Source: Clostridium thermarum (GTDB lineage: Bacteria; Bacillota; Clostridia; Clostridiales; Clostridiaceae). Taken from it: a stretch of 64,000 bases of DNA. Every line of letters starts with the position of its first letter. The first letter of the stretch is position 1. The notes under the pieces are model-generated. The model saw only the letters and a list, made by a program, of their open reading frames with translations. It was not told where the DNA came from and searched no databases. Position numbers and translations under genes: made by a program. Shown here one piece after another: positions 1-8,072 of the stretch. The stretch spans positions 2,485,860-2,549,859 of the forward strand of contig NZ_CP040924.1 in the NCBI RefSeq assembly GCF_006351925.1. The letters are read 5' to 3'.

Positions 1-815
1 TAAGTCTCAATTATTTTACTGCAATACTCTTCAATACTGTAAGGCTTATCCCCTTCTTTATAGTAGATACCAAAACCACCGCCTAAGTCCAGTTCAGAAA
101 GCATATATCCTGTCTCATCATAGATATTCTGCATTAAAGTCAACATTATATTTGTAGCATCCTTATAGGGCTCTGTTTCAAAAATCTGAGACCCAATATG
201 GCAGTGTATTCCCACCAGTTCTACATTTTCCTTTTCAATTGCACTTTTCACAGCCTTTAAAGTGTTATTATTCAGCAGGGTAAAGCCAAACTTGGAATCT
301 ACCTGCCCAGTCTTTATATAATCATGGGTATGTGCTTCTATGCCTGGTGTAAGACGAAGCAGAATGTTCTGATTTACCTTGTATTCACCTGCAACTGCAC
401 TGATAATTTCTATTTCTGAGAAATTATCCACTACAAACCTGCCTACTCCCAGCTTAACACCCATCTCAATTTCTTCCACAGTCTTATTATTTCCATGAAA
501 ATAAACCCTTTCCATGGGAAATCCACTTTTGTATGCCGTATATAGTTCTCCTCCGGATACCACATCCAAACATAGACCTTCCTCTTTTATTATGTTACAC
601 ATTGTCAATGTAAGAAACGCCTTTCCTGCATATGCAACTCTATTTTTATTTTCATTCACTTTGAAAGCTTTGATGTATCTCCTGCAGTTGTCTCTTAATA
701 GCTCCTCGTCATAAACATACAGGGGTGTACCAAACTCCTTTACCATATCTGTACACTTTACACCACCTACTGTGAGTTCATTATCTATTATATTCATACT
801 ACCAAACAACCTCAT
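1..815 (-). CDS. lysA: Diaminopimelate decarboxylase, 3' end outside window
   Basis: PLP-dependent fold-III decarboxylase that converts meso-diaminopimelate to L-lysine, the last step of lysine synthesis in the cytoplasm. About 271 codons are present and the C-terminus runs off the left edge. The translation shows YAGKAF with the expected PLP lysine near residue 65, GIHCHIGSQI and the phosphate-binding LDLGGGFG loop. The start at 815 is chosen because GGAGGGAT lies just upstream; a second ATG six codons later is possible. The gene lies downstream of a lysine riboswitch and terminator (1157-1395), which independently supports the assignment and implies repression by lysine. Confident. Confidence 0.95.
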   Translation of the reverse strand, partial: MRLFGSMNIIDNELTVGGVKCTDMVKEFGTPLYVYDEELLRDNCRRYIKAFKVNENKNRVAYAGKAFLTLTMCNIIKEEGLCLDVVSGGELYTAYKSGFPMERVYFHGNNKTVEEIEMGVKLGVGRFVVDNFSEIEIISAVAGEYKVNQNILLRLTPGIEAHTHDYIKTGQVDSKFGFTLLNNNTLKAVKSAIEKENVELVGIHCHIGSQIFETEPYKDATNIMLTLMQNIYDETGYMLSELDLGGGFGIYYKEGDKPYSIEEYCSKIIET

Positions 816-845
816 TTTTTATCCCTCCATCCTCAATTTTTAAGC

Positions 846-962
846 TCAAAGGGCACTTTCAACTACTTCTATGGCTCTTAATTTATTTTCCCTCTTAAGG
901 GCACAGATTTTATGTATTTCATAAAAGTTATCATTATTGTTTATACTAAATATTTCAGACAT
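846..962 (-). CDS. Possible 38-aa ORF in the lysA leader
   Basis: Short frame starting MSEIFSINNN and ending VVESAL, preceded by an AGGGGG-like ribosome binding site, ending about 30 bases before lysA. It lies between the riboswitch terminator and lysA. I do not recognise a family. A neighbouring open frame (about 1150 to 1010, minus) reads like protein but lacks a start, so this stretch may hold remnants of a lost gene rather than a true small gene. Confidence 0.3.
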   Translation of the reverse strand: MSEIFSINNNDNFYEIHKICALKRENKLRAIEVVESAL

Positions 963-1150
963 TCTATCGGCCCCCTAGAGGTATTCTTCATTCCTAATTA
1001 CACTACAGATGACCTAGTAATAATTTCATCTATTACTATTTTATCCATAAAAGTAAAGGATGTGAGCATTTCTATAAATTCACCAAAATAATATTTTAGT
1101 ATTGTAAAGTTTATCCGTGGATCTGACTCATAAAAATAATATTTAGATAA

Positions 1151-1182
1151 TAAAAATACAGCAAAGGAACACCTTTGCTGTA
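1151..1182 (-). terminator. Intrinsic terminator of the lysine riboswitch
   Basis: Perfect 11-bp stem (1157-1167 with 1172-1182), 4-base loop, followed on the minus strand by TTTTTATTAT. It lies directly after the aptamer and upstream of lysA, the usual expression platform for attenuation by lysine. Confidence 0.85.
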
Positions 1183-1189
1183 TAGATAT

Positions 1190-1395
1190 AGGGATCTAAA
1201 TACAACTTTGTGCACCTTGTAGCTCTCCACCTCATCATAATCGGTGACAACCTTGCATATCTTCTATGCAAAGCCAGAAAACGCCTCTGCCAAAACATTT
1301 TCTTCGGCTGGAATTCCTTTCTTCATGCGTCAATGCCTGCCGGCTCTTCATGAATACTATTAATTCCAGCACCTCTAACATAGGTATCTCTTTAT
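1190..1395 (-). ncRNA. Lysine riboswitch (L-box)
   Basis: On the minus strand the region carries the conserved L-box blocks in order: AGAGGTGC, GAAGAGCCGG, AAAGG, GCCGAAG, GTTGTCACC and GGAGAGCTAC. It sits between a good sigma-A promoter and an intrinsic terminator and points at lysA. Lysine binding to this class normally favours the terminator and shuts off lysine synthesis genes. Aptamer boundaries are approximate. Confidence 0.92.
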
Positions 1396-1407
1396 TAAAT
1401 TAGCTTA

Positions 1408-1436
1408 ATATTAGCATAAATATACACAATATGCAA
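1408..1436 (-). promoter_or_regulatory. Sigma-A promoter of the lysA transcript
   Basis: Minus strand: -35 TTGCAT (1436-1431), 17-base spacer, -10 TAATAT (1413-1408), starting transcription just before the L-box aptamer. Confidence 0.75.
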
Positions 1437-1463
1437 CACTATTTTATAGTTAATGAGTAATGA

Positions 1464-2762
1464 CTAATTGCTGAAGAATTCTATGAAGGACTTAATTACA
1501 TAGCCATGATCGTCCACACCACCAAGTTCTCTTACAGAGTGCATTGCAAGTATTGGTGTTCCTATGTCTACAGATCTTATGGGCAAGTGAGTTGAAGATA
1601 TCGGCCCTATGGTTGATCCGCCTCTTTCATCTGATCGGTTTACAAATCTTTGTACTGGCACCCCTGCCCTCTTGCATATCATTTCATAAACTCCTGCAGT
1701 TACGCTGTCTGAAGTGTACTTTTGGGCTGCACTTACCTTAATCACCGGTCCGCCATTAATTACAGCCCTATTTATTGGATCGTATTTTTCAGTGGAATTA
1801 GGATGTATAGCATGAGCCAAATCAGCTGAAATCATAAAGGATTGAGCATAAGCCCTAAATAATTCCTCTCTTCCTTTTCCTAAGGATAATAAAATTCTCT
1901 CCAATATGTGCGGAAGAACTTCTGAATCTGCCCCCTGCCTTGTAGAGCTTCCCACTTCCTCATTGTCAAAGCATGCTAACAGATTTACTCCGCCTTGGTT
2001 ATTCGTATTTATTAGCGCTTCCAAGCCTGCATGAACCATAGCCAAATTATCCAGTCTTCCGGATGAGATAAAATCCTCTTCAGAGCCAACAATGGAGCCT
2101 TTCCCGTATTCATACAAATATAGGTCAAAGTCTAAAATCTCTTCTTTTTCAACCTTAAGTTCCTTGGAAAGCAGTTTAATTAAATACTCATTCTTCTCTG
2201 CTGTGTCTTTGATAACTGCCAGTAAGGGAAGGGTATGCTTTTGCGGATTTACCGGAACTCCTTCATTTGCTTGTCTATTAAAATGTATGGCCAGGTTTGG
2301 TATTACCATAATTGGCCTTTTTATATTAACAAAAAGTGTCTTAGGGAGTAAACCATTTGTTCTGACAGCAACTCTTCCTGCCACAGAAAGAGGTCTATCC
2401 AACCAGGTATTCATTATAGGTCCCCCATATACCTCTGTATTCAGTGATATGTACTTGCCTTCTGCACAGATTTCCGGGTTAGGCTTTATTTTGAACCCCG
2501 GTGAATCCGTATGGGCTCCAATTATTTTAAAACCATGTTCCTCTATGTTTCCAAGTCCTACATTAAAAGCAAAAATGGCAGAATCATTTATTTTAGTATA
2601 ATACTTTCCTCCGGCCACAATATTCCATTTATCCTCAGCCTTAAGCTCTTCATATCCCTTATTCTTTAAAATTCCCTCTGTAGTTAAAACCGCATGATAG
2701 GCGGTAGGACTTTCATTTATAAAAGCTAAAAGCTCCTCTGCATATTTTCTATTGTCTTTCAT
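1464..2762 (-). CDS. apeB: M18 family aminopeptidase
   Basis: Cytoplasmic dinuclear-zinc aminopeptidase of the aspartyl aminopeptidase (M18) family, 432 aa, a normal length. Metal-ligand and catalytic motifs visible in order: GAHTDSPGF near residue 80, SSGRLDNLAM near 235, FDNEEVGSSTRQGA near 265, ISADLAHAIHPN near 315 and the C-terminal AMHSVRE histidine. The start has GGAGGTG eight bases upstream. It is transcribed alone, divergent from the CDF transporter to its right. Probable role is trimming of N-terminal residues from peptides. The family assignment is sure; substrate preference is inferred from the family. Confidence 0.93.
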   Translation of the reverse strand: MKDNRKYAEELLAFINESPTAYHAVLTTEGILKNKGYEELKAEDKWNIVAGGKYYTKINDSAIFAFNVGLGNIEEHGFKIIGAHTDSPGFKIKPNPEICAEGKYISLNTEVYGGPIMNTWLDRPLSVAGRVAVRTNGLLPKTLFVNIKRPIMVIPNLAIHFNRQANEGVPVNPQKHTLPLLAVIKDTAEKNEYLIKLLSKELKVEKEEILDFDLYLYEYGKGSIVGSEEDFISSGRLDNLAMVHAGLEALINTNNQGGVNLLACFDNEEVGSSTRQGADSEVLPHILERILLSLGKGREELFRAYAQSFMISADLAHAIHPNSTEKYDPINRAVINGGPVIKVSAAQKYTSDSVTAGVYEMICKRAGVPVQRFVNRSDERGGSTIGPISSTHLPIRSVDIGTPILAMHSVRELGGVDDHGYVIKSFIEFFSN

Positions 2763-2900
2763 CTCGCACCTCCAAAATAATCTAGGCTTTTTAATATGTA
2801 ATATTATGCTTTTTATGATATACTATTATTATGCTTATAGGCAATACCTATGATTTTGTATTTTGTACTTTATACTTTTGCTCAAAATGGGGTGTTATTT

Positions 2901-4085
2901 ATGTTATGGAAATTATTAATAAAGATTTTTATAAAAGATAGTGATAATTTAAAAAGCGGAAAGGTTCGCTCTGCCTATGGTCTGCTGGCCGGTGTTGTTG
3001 GTATTATTGTAAACCTGCTGCTCTTTGTCATGAAGCTTCTGGTGGGCCTTTTTACCCAAAGTATAGCTGTAACAGCTGATGCCTTCAATAATTTTACCGA
3101 CAGTGCCTCATCCTTGGTGACCATCATTGGCTTTAAGTTATCTAATGTGCCTGCAGATGAAGAGCATCCCTTTGGCCATGGAAGATATGAATACATCTCT
3201 GCCTTGATAGTAGCCTTCATGGTAATGTTCGTTGGGCTGCAGTTTGTTAAATCCTCCTTTGATAGGATCCTTAATCCATCACCGGTTGAGTTTGAAACCA
3301 TACCCTTTGTATTGATGCTGATATCTATATTGACAAAGATTTGGATTTCTCGCTTTAATAGTCTCATTGGTAAAAGGATTGACTCTTCCGCTTTAAAAGC
3401 TTCTTCCTTTGATGCTTTAGGTGACGTAATTACCTCCAGTGTTGTGGCTTTTTCACTGTTGATGTCATTGTGGACATCTTTTCCTCTTGATGGTTATATT
3501 GGTATTGCAGTAGCACTGCTTATCCTCTACAATGGCTTTAAACTGGTAAAGGAAACACTAAATCCGCTGCTGGGAGAAGCCCCTGATGCAGAACTGGTAA
3601 AGGCCATTAGGGAGGCTGTCATGTCCTATGAATATATCAGCGGGGTGCATGATCTTATAATACACAACTATGGCCCAGGTAGGTGTATTGCTTCTATCCA
3701 CGCTGAAGTCCCGGCTAATATAAATATAGTAAAAATTCATAACGTAATTGATGATGCAGAAAGAGAAATTTCAGAAAGACTGAATATAATTTTACTAATC
3801 CATATGGATCCCATCAATGTCGATGATGAGGAAATTCACGAGACAAGAAGACAGATTGAAGAGATCTTATTACAATTTCAACAAGTCAAGTCCATGCATG
3901 ACTTTAGAATTGTAGGTGAAGGAGAGCATAAGAACATTATCTTTGATATTGTTATAGGAACCTCCGGAAAGATATCCTCAGACCATGTAAGTAAACTTAA
4001 AGAAGCCATAAATAATAAGGTTAGAAAGCTCCATCCACAATATAATTGCATTATCACCGTAGACAAAGACTTCTCTGATTGGTAG
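2901..4085 (+). CDS. Cation diffusion facilitator (CDF) transporter
   Basis: Inner-membrane divalent-metal/proton antiporter of the CDF family, about 394 aa from the chosen start. The second-helix signature TADAFNNFTDSASSL carries the metal-site Asp/Asn residues, followed by EEHPFGHGRYEY and a C-terminal cytoplasmic dimerisation domain with GVHDLIIHNYG. The frame opens at 2850, but that ATG has no ribosome site; ATG 2901 has GGGGTG seven bases upstream. An additional domain follows the usual C-terminal domain (residues about 300-390), seen in longer Firmicute members. The metal (Zn, Mn or Fe) cannot be told from sequence. Confidence 0.92.
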   Translation: MLWKLLIKIFIKDSDNLKSGKVRSAYGLLAGVVGIIVNLLLFVMKLLVGLFTQSIAVTADAFNNFTDSASSLVTIIGFKLSNVPADEEHPFGHGRYEYISALIVAFMVMFVGLQFVKSSFDRILNPSPVEFETIPFVLMLISILTKIWISRFNSLIGKRIDSSALKASSFDALGDVITSSVVAFSLLMSLWTSFPLDGYIGIAVALLILYNGFKLVKETLNPLLGEAPDAELVKAIREAVMSYEYISGVHDLIIHNYGPGRCIASIHAEVPANINIVKIHNVIDDAEREISERLNIILLIHMDPINVDDEEIHETRRQIEEILLQFQQVKSMHDFRIVGEGEHKNIIFDIVIGTSGKISSDHVSKLKEAINNKVRKLHPQYNCIITVDKDFSDW

Positions 4086-4090
4086 TTTTG

Positions 4091-4291
4091 TAATTAGTAA
4101 CGAGTAATGAGTTTCTTACTATATGATGCTCTGTTTTAGAAAAGTGTTGCTAATTAAAACTTATTCATCTACTGTTTCTTAAAAAATTTGGCATGCTATG
4201 GCATGCCTATAAAAATTATAAAATTAAAGATTTTTCGTAGTAAAGCGGAGAAAAACCCTCCTTAATTACTCATTGCTCATTACTCATTGTT
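4091..4291. repeat. Intergenic element bounded by TAATGAG heptamer repeats
   Basis: The left arm (4091-4111) contains GAGTAATGAG; the right arm (4262-4291) is its inverted counterpart made of three tandem heptamers reading CATTACT/CATTGCT. The element fills the gap between two convergent genes. A short related stretch, TTAATGAGTAATGAC, lies at 1449-1463. It resembles the larger element at 17174-17304 in design. No coding capacity. Confidence 0.5.
4181..4207 (-). terminator. Putative intrinsic terminator after manA
   Basis: Minus strand stem GGCATG/CATGCC with a 6-base loop followed by AAATTTTTT. A second 11-bp hairpin (4292-4316) sits immediately after the manA stop codon. Confidence 0.5.
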
Positions 4292-4316
4292 AAAGAAAGT
4301 GCTATGCACTTTCTTT

Positions 4317-5297
4317 CTAGCCTTTAATCACTTCAAGTATTTCCTTTTCTACTTTGCTTACATCAGGAACGTAGCTCTTTAGGACAACCATCTTGCCTTT
4401 AAAGATATACTTTCCTAAGGCTGCAGGTATGAGAACACTTTCACCTCTGGTGATGGTTTCACTCCCATTGTTATATTCTATTACTCCGCTGCCCTCAACG
4501 CAGGTGAAGATAAAGAATCTCTCAGGGTCGCTGTATTCTGTGAGTTCTTTCTCCACATCGTACTTCTCCAAAGAAAATTCTTTTGCCAGACATAGATAGG
4601 TTTTAGTATAGCCATCCTTCTCTATCTTTAATCCTTCACTCTTTTTACCCTTAAGGTTTAAATTAACTACTTCCATGGCTTTGTCTATATGTACTTCTCT
4701 GCCTCTGTTATAGTCATAAACCCTGTAGGTAGTATTAGAGTTCTGCTGTATTTCTGCTATTATGGCACCTTCGCAAATTGCATGCATCAAACCGCTCCTG
4801 ATGAAGTAGGTCTCGCCCTTCTTTATTTTAACCTTATTCATATACTGCTCCAGTGTTCCTTCTTCTATAGCCTTTCTGAATTGTTCCTTTGTACAGCCTT
4901 CCTTAACTCCAACTATGAGCTCAGCACCTTCTTTTGCATCCACTACATACCATGCCTCTGTCTTTCCAGGCCCATTTTCAACCCTGAAACCATATTCATC
5001 ATCAGGGTGAACCTGTATGGACAATTTATCATTGGAATTAATCAGCTTTAATAATAATGGAAATCTGTCTTTACTAATTTTGGTTCCAACTAATTGATCA
5101 CCTTTAGCTACAATGAGCTTATCTAGGGACATACCTTTTAATTCGCCGTTGGCTACTTTACTTGTACCATCCTCATGGCAGGCGACGTCCCAGCTTTCTC
5201 CAATATCACCTTCAGGTAAATCCACCTTTAAGGTTTCAAGCTCTCTTCCTCCCCAGATCTTTTCAAAATAGATGCTTTCAAACTTTAATGGATACAT
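4317..5297 (-). CDS. manA: Class I mannose-6-phosphate isomerase
   Basis: Cupin-fold zinc enzyme interconverting mannose 6-phosphate and fructose 6-phosphate, 326 aa, matching the short Firmicute type. The zinc-site motif SIQVHPDDEYG lies near residue 95, with GKTEAWYV after it and SGLMHAICEGAIIAEIQQNS near residue 170; the arginine of YDYNRGR follows. The C-terminal half is a second cupin domain. The start has GAGGGGC upstream. It is preceded by an aldo/keto reductase 24 bases upstream, probably co-transcribed. Role: mannose catabolism or supply of mannose for glycan synthesis. Confidence 0.93.
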   Translation of the reverse strand: MYPLKFESIYFEKIWGGRELETLKVDLPEGDIGESWDVACHEDGTSKVANGELKGMSLDKLIVAKGDQLVGTKISKDRFPLLLKLINSNDKLSIQVHPDDEYGFRVENGPGKTEAWYVVDAKEGAELIVGVKEGCTKEQFRKAIEEGTLEQYMNKVKIKKGETYFIRSGLMHAICEGAIIAEIQQNSNTTYRVYDYNRGREVHIDKAMEVVNLNLKGKKSEGLKIEKDGYTKTYLCLAKEFSLEKYDVEKELTEYSDPERFFIFTCVEGSGVIEYNNGSETITRGESVLIPAALGKYIFKGKMVVLKSYVPDVSKVEKEILEVIKG

Positions 5298-5321
5298 TTA
5301 TAGCCCCTCACTCTACTAAAA

Positions 5322-6314
5322 CTATTTATTTAATATCTCATCGATTCTTGTCAGCTCATCCTCTGTAAATTCAAGCTTTTCAACTATTCTAACATTCTCT
5401 AATATCTGAGAGGACTTACTTGCGCCAATAAGCACAGAAGTTACTTTATTTTTTCTAAGCACCCAAGCTAGAGCCATTTGAGCAAGAGTCTGGCCCCTTT
5501 CCTCTGCAACTTTGTTTAAGGCCCTAACCTTTGTCAATAAATCCTCTGTGATTGCTTCCTTTGTCAGGAATACAGAAGCCCCAGCAGCTCTTGAGTCCTC
5601 TGGAATTCCATTAATATACTTGGTGGTAAGCTTTCCCTGTGCCAGTGGACTAAAGGCTATGCAACCCATCCCCTCTTCTTCCAGAATTTCTTGCAACCCG
5701 TCTTCAATCCATCTGTTAAGCATAGAGTAGTTTGGTTGATGAATAAGTAATGGAGTACCTAACTCTCTCATTATCTGTGCTGCTTTTTTCGTATCTTCTG
5801 CATTGTAATTTGATATGCCAACATACAAGGCCTTTCCCTGTTTAACAATATCATGAAGAGCAGTCATGGTTTCCTCTAATGGAGTGTTAGGATCCGGACG
5901 GTGATGATAGAATATATCAACATAATCCAATTGAAGTCTTTTTAAGCTTTGATCCAGACTAGAAATTAAATATTTTCTTGATCCCCAGTCGCCATATGGT
6001 CCCGGCCACATGCCATAACCGGCCTTAGTGGATATAATTAACTCGTCTCTGTAATTTCTAAAATCTTCTTTTAGAATTCTTCCAAAGTTTTCTTCTGCTG
6101 ATCCTGGTGGTGGTCCATAATTATTAGCTAAATCAAAGTGAGTTATACCACAATCAAAGGCAGTCTTCGACATATCTCTCATATTCTCAAAAGTGTTAAT
6201 ACCTCCAAAATTATGCCATAATCCTAAGGAGACAGCCGGCAGAAGTAATCCACTTTTTCCGCATCGATTATACTTCATAGATTCGTATCTGTTTGCTGCT
6301 GGTGTATATCTCAT
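5322..6314 (-). CDS. Aldo/keto reductase, YghZ/Gpr-like
   Basis: NADPH-dependent TIM-barrel oxidoreductase, 330 aa. The N-terminal pattern with RCGKSGLLLPAVSLGLWHNFG and DLANNYGPPPGSAEENFG is characteristic of the YghZ / L-glyceraldehyde 3-phosphate reductase branch. The catalytic tetrad is visible as D and Y of DLANNYG, K of STKAGYG and H of FYHHRPD. The C-terminal cofactor motif reads SVLIGASKSSQI. AAAGGAGGAC precedes the ATG. It lies upstream of manA with a 24-base gap. Likely role is detoxification of aldehydes or methylglyoxal; substrate is inferred. Confidence 0.88.
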   Translation of the reverse strand: MRYTPAANRYESMKYNRCGKSGLLLPAVSLGLWHNFGGINTFENMRDMSKTAFDCGITHFDLANNYGPPPGSAEENFGRILKEDFRNYRDELIISTKAGYGMWPGPYGDWGSRKYLISSLDQSLKRLQLDYVDIFYHHRPDPNTPLEETMTALHDIVKQGKALYVGISNYNAEDTKKAAQIMRELGTPLLIHQPNYSMLNRWIEDGLQEILEEEGMGCIAFSPLAQGKLTTKYINGIPEDSRAAGASVFLTKEAITEDLLTKVRALNKVAEERGQTLAQMALAWVLRKNKVTSVLIGASKSSQILENVRIVEKLEFTEDELTRIDEILNK

Positions 6315-6527
6315 TACAAGTCCTCCTTTAATGTTATTTTAAATTTATTTTATTTATAATATCTAGTATATATTATATTGTTTATTTTAACAATAAATAA
6401 AGCGCTTTGTACAATTTCTATTGAAAAACTTTTGGTTTATAGTAAAATATATATTGTGAAATATATTTAATGCATTTTTTAATCTTATTAAATTTCATAT
6501 CAACCTTAACTGCAAGGGGGTATAATT

Positions 6528-7130
6528 ATGCCGAAATGTTATCCCGAAACTAAACTCATAGCTTTCCTAATTTTAGACAAGCACTCTTTGGATACTCTCA
6601 ATAACATTGCTAATGGAATTGAAAAAAATATTAATTACGATGTCAGTATTCTTTGGAATTTACAAGCACAATTAATTCCATATCATCCCCATCACAGTAT
6701 TAAGAGCTTTATGACACCAATTCAGTGTGCTAAAGACGAAATAGAAATATGTAATATAAATTATAACAGTACATATGTTATATTGTATTGTTCAAAGTAT
6801 TTAGAAGAAATTATCAAATATTTTCTTTCAATGCTTCATCCTGTTATGAAGTTTAAATTTAGGTTGCTTTCCTTTGGAAATTTAATAAAAAAACTTGAAA
6901 ATTATGATTTCCTTCCAAAAGCTATTGTAGAAGCTTTAAGCCAAATCTACATCCTAAACTCAAGGGCTCAGTCAGAGCAAGAAGCACAATTCAAGGCAAT
7001 GGATGCAATAACAGTATATATATGTTCTCTTATAATCGGCTGCAGGCTTTTAGAACTGTCAGATCAACGGTTAAAAGTATCGGAGAGAAAATGTCTTGAC
7101 AACTTTTACAAAGTCAACGCTGGAGATTAG
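6528..7130 (+). CDS. Hypothetical protein, 200 aa
   Basis: I do not recognise this protein. It has a good ribosome site (AAGGGGG) and an upstream AT-rich region with a TATAGTAAAATATA box, and ends at a strong bidirectional terminator, so it is a real single-gene unit. It is soluble-looking, rich in Ile, Leu, Asn and Tyr, with several His near residues 55-58 (YHPHHS) and seven Cys. There is no signal peptide and no clear nucleotide-binding motif. The C-terminal half is predicted by eye to be helical. Confidence 0.6.
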   Translation: MPKCYPETKLIAFLILDKHSLDTLNNIANGIEKNINYDVSILWNLQAQLIPYHPHHSIKSFMTPIQCAKDEIEICNINYNSTYVILYCSKYLEEIIKYFLSMLHPVMKFKFRLLSFGNLIKKLENYDFLPKAIVEALSQIYILNSRAQSEQEAQFKAMDAITVYICSLIIGCRLLELSDQRLKVSERKCLDNFYKVNAGD

Positions 7131-7140
7131 TTTCAATATA

Positions 7141-7172
7141 AAAACACAGTTTAAACGCATAAACTGTGTTTT
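7141..7172. terminator. Bidirectional intrinsic terminator
   Basis: Perfect 13-bp stem (7141-7153 with 7160-7172) and 6-base loop, with A-run before and T-run after, between two convergent genes (the 200-aa orphan and helD). Confidence 0.85.
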
Positions 7173-7187
7173 TATTTGTTTATATTA

Positions 7188-8072
7188 TTAGCTTTTCTTA
7201 ATCACAGTAAGCTCATGAAGAGCTCTGGAACACATAACGTAATTTATATTATTATCTATGCTATTGTTACTTTGCATCACATCAACAATAACAACTGCAT
7301 CAAACTCTAAGCCCTTAGCATAATAAGATGGCATAAGCACTGTACCACCAGCAAAAATCAGGTCTTCATCATCCACAACTCTAATAGGAATTTCCCCTTT
7401 TGTAAGAGCCCTCAAATAATTTAACTGTGTTAAATCCCGTACTATAACTGCTATATTTTCATAGCCACGGTTCTTATATTGCTCAAGGCATTCTCTTATT
7501 AATTCCTTTAACTCCTCTTCTTCTTTGTAGCCCACTTCTTTTACCTCTTCACCGCTCCTTACAAGAGGAACTATTTTTGAATCCTTAAGATATCTGTTAG
7601 CATACTCCATTATTTCTCTTGTAGACCTATAGCTTTTTTCCAAAGTAAAATACTCAATGCCAAATTCCTTATAAGCAGAGGAGAGTTCAGTCATTGGCAC
7701 GGCCTCTGCATAAGGAAGCAGTCTTTGATTCACATCACCTACTATGGTCATGGAAGAGCAATTTGTTATTTCTTTAATCACTCTAAACTGTAAAATACTA
7801 TAATCTTGAGCTTCGTCTATAACTACATGTCTTATATCTTCCTTACTAAGTCTTCCCTTAAGCTTTAAGCTGATATAAAGTAGTGGCGCCAAGTCATCAT
7901 AAATCAATTCTCTGCCGCCATTCATTTTATCATAGATCTCCATTACGGAGGGATTATCAAGCCAGCTCAGAGCTTCCTTTGTATTTAAAGATGCCCTCAA
8001 TATTTCTCTAATTTTACTGCGTCTCATAAATTCAAGCTGGCTTCCCTGGGCGTTAAGCTGTTCAGGACTCAT
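7188..8072 (-). CDS. helD: HelD helicase-like protein, C-terminal part (frameshifted)
   Basis: Second part of a UvrD/Rep-like superfamily 1 NTPase of the HelD type, which in Bacillus binds RNA polymerase and recycles stalled complexes. The fragment holds Walker B VVIDEAQDYS near residue 85, the YRSTREI motif, and the C-terminal YAKGLEFDAVVIVD and NYVMCSRALHEL motifs. It has no ribosome site of its own; its ATG overlaps the stop of the upstream part as ATGA, so coupled re-initiation is possible. The frame continues upstream of this ATG as YKQKIAS, matching the family and showing that both parts were one gene. Without the Walker A half it cannot bind ATP alone. Confidence 0.85.
   Translation of the reverse strand: MSPEQLNAQGSQLEFMRRSKIREILRASLNTKEALSWLDNPSVMEIYDKMNGGRELIYDDLAPLLYISLKLKGRLSKEDIRHVVIDEAQDYSILQFRVIKEITNCSSMTIVGDVNQRLLPYAEAVPMTELSSAYKEFGIEYFTLEKSYRSTREIMEYANRYLKDSKIVPLVRSGEEVKEVGYKEEEELKELIRECLEQYKNRGYENIAVIVRDLTQLNYLRALTKGEIPIRVVDDEDLIFAGGTVLMPSYYAKGLEFDAVVIVDVMQSNNSIDNNINYVMCSRALHELTVIKKS

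Noticed and set aside
2092..2601. 169-codon plus-strand ORF
   Set aside because: Lies wholly inside the M18 aminopeptidase gene on the other strand and reads as a low-complexity, Ser/Phe-rich shadow.
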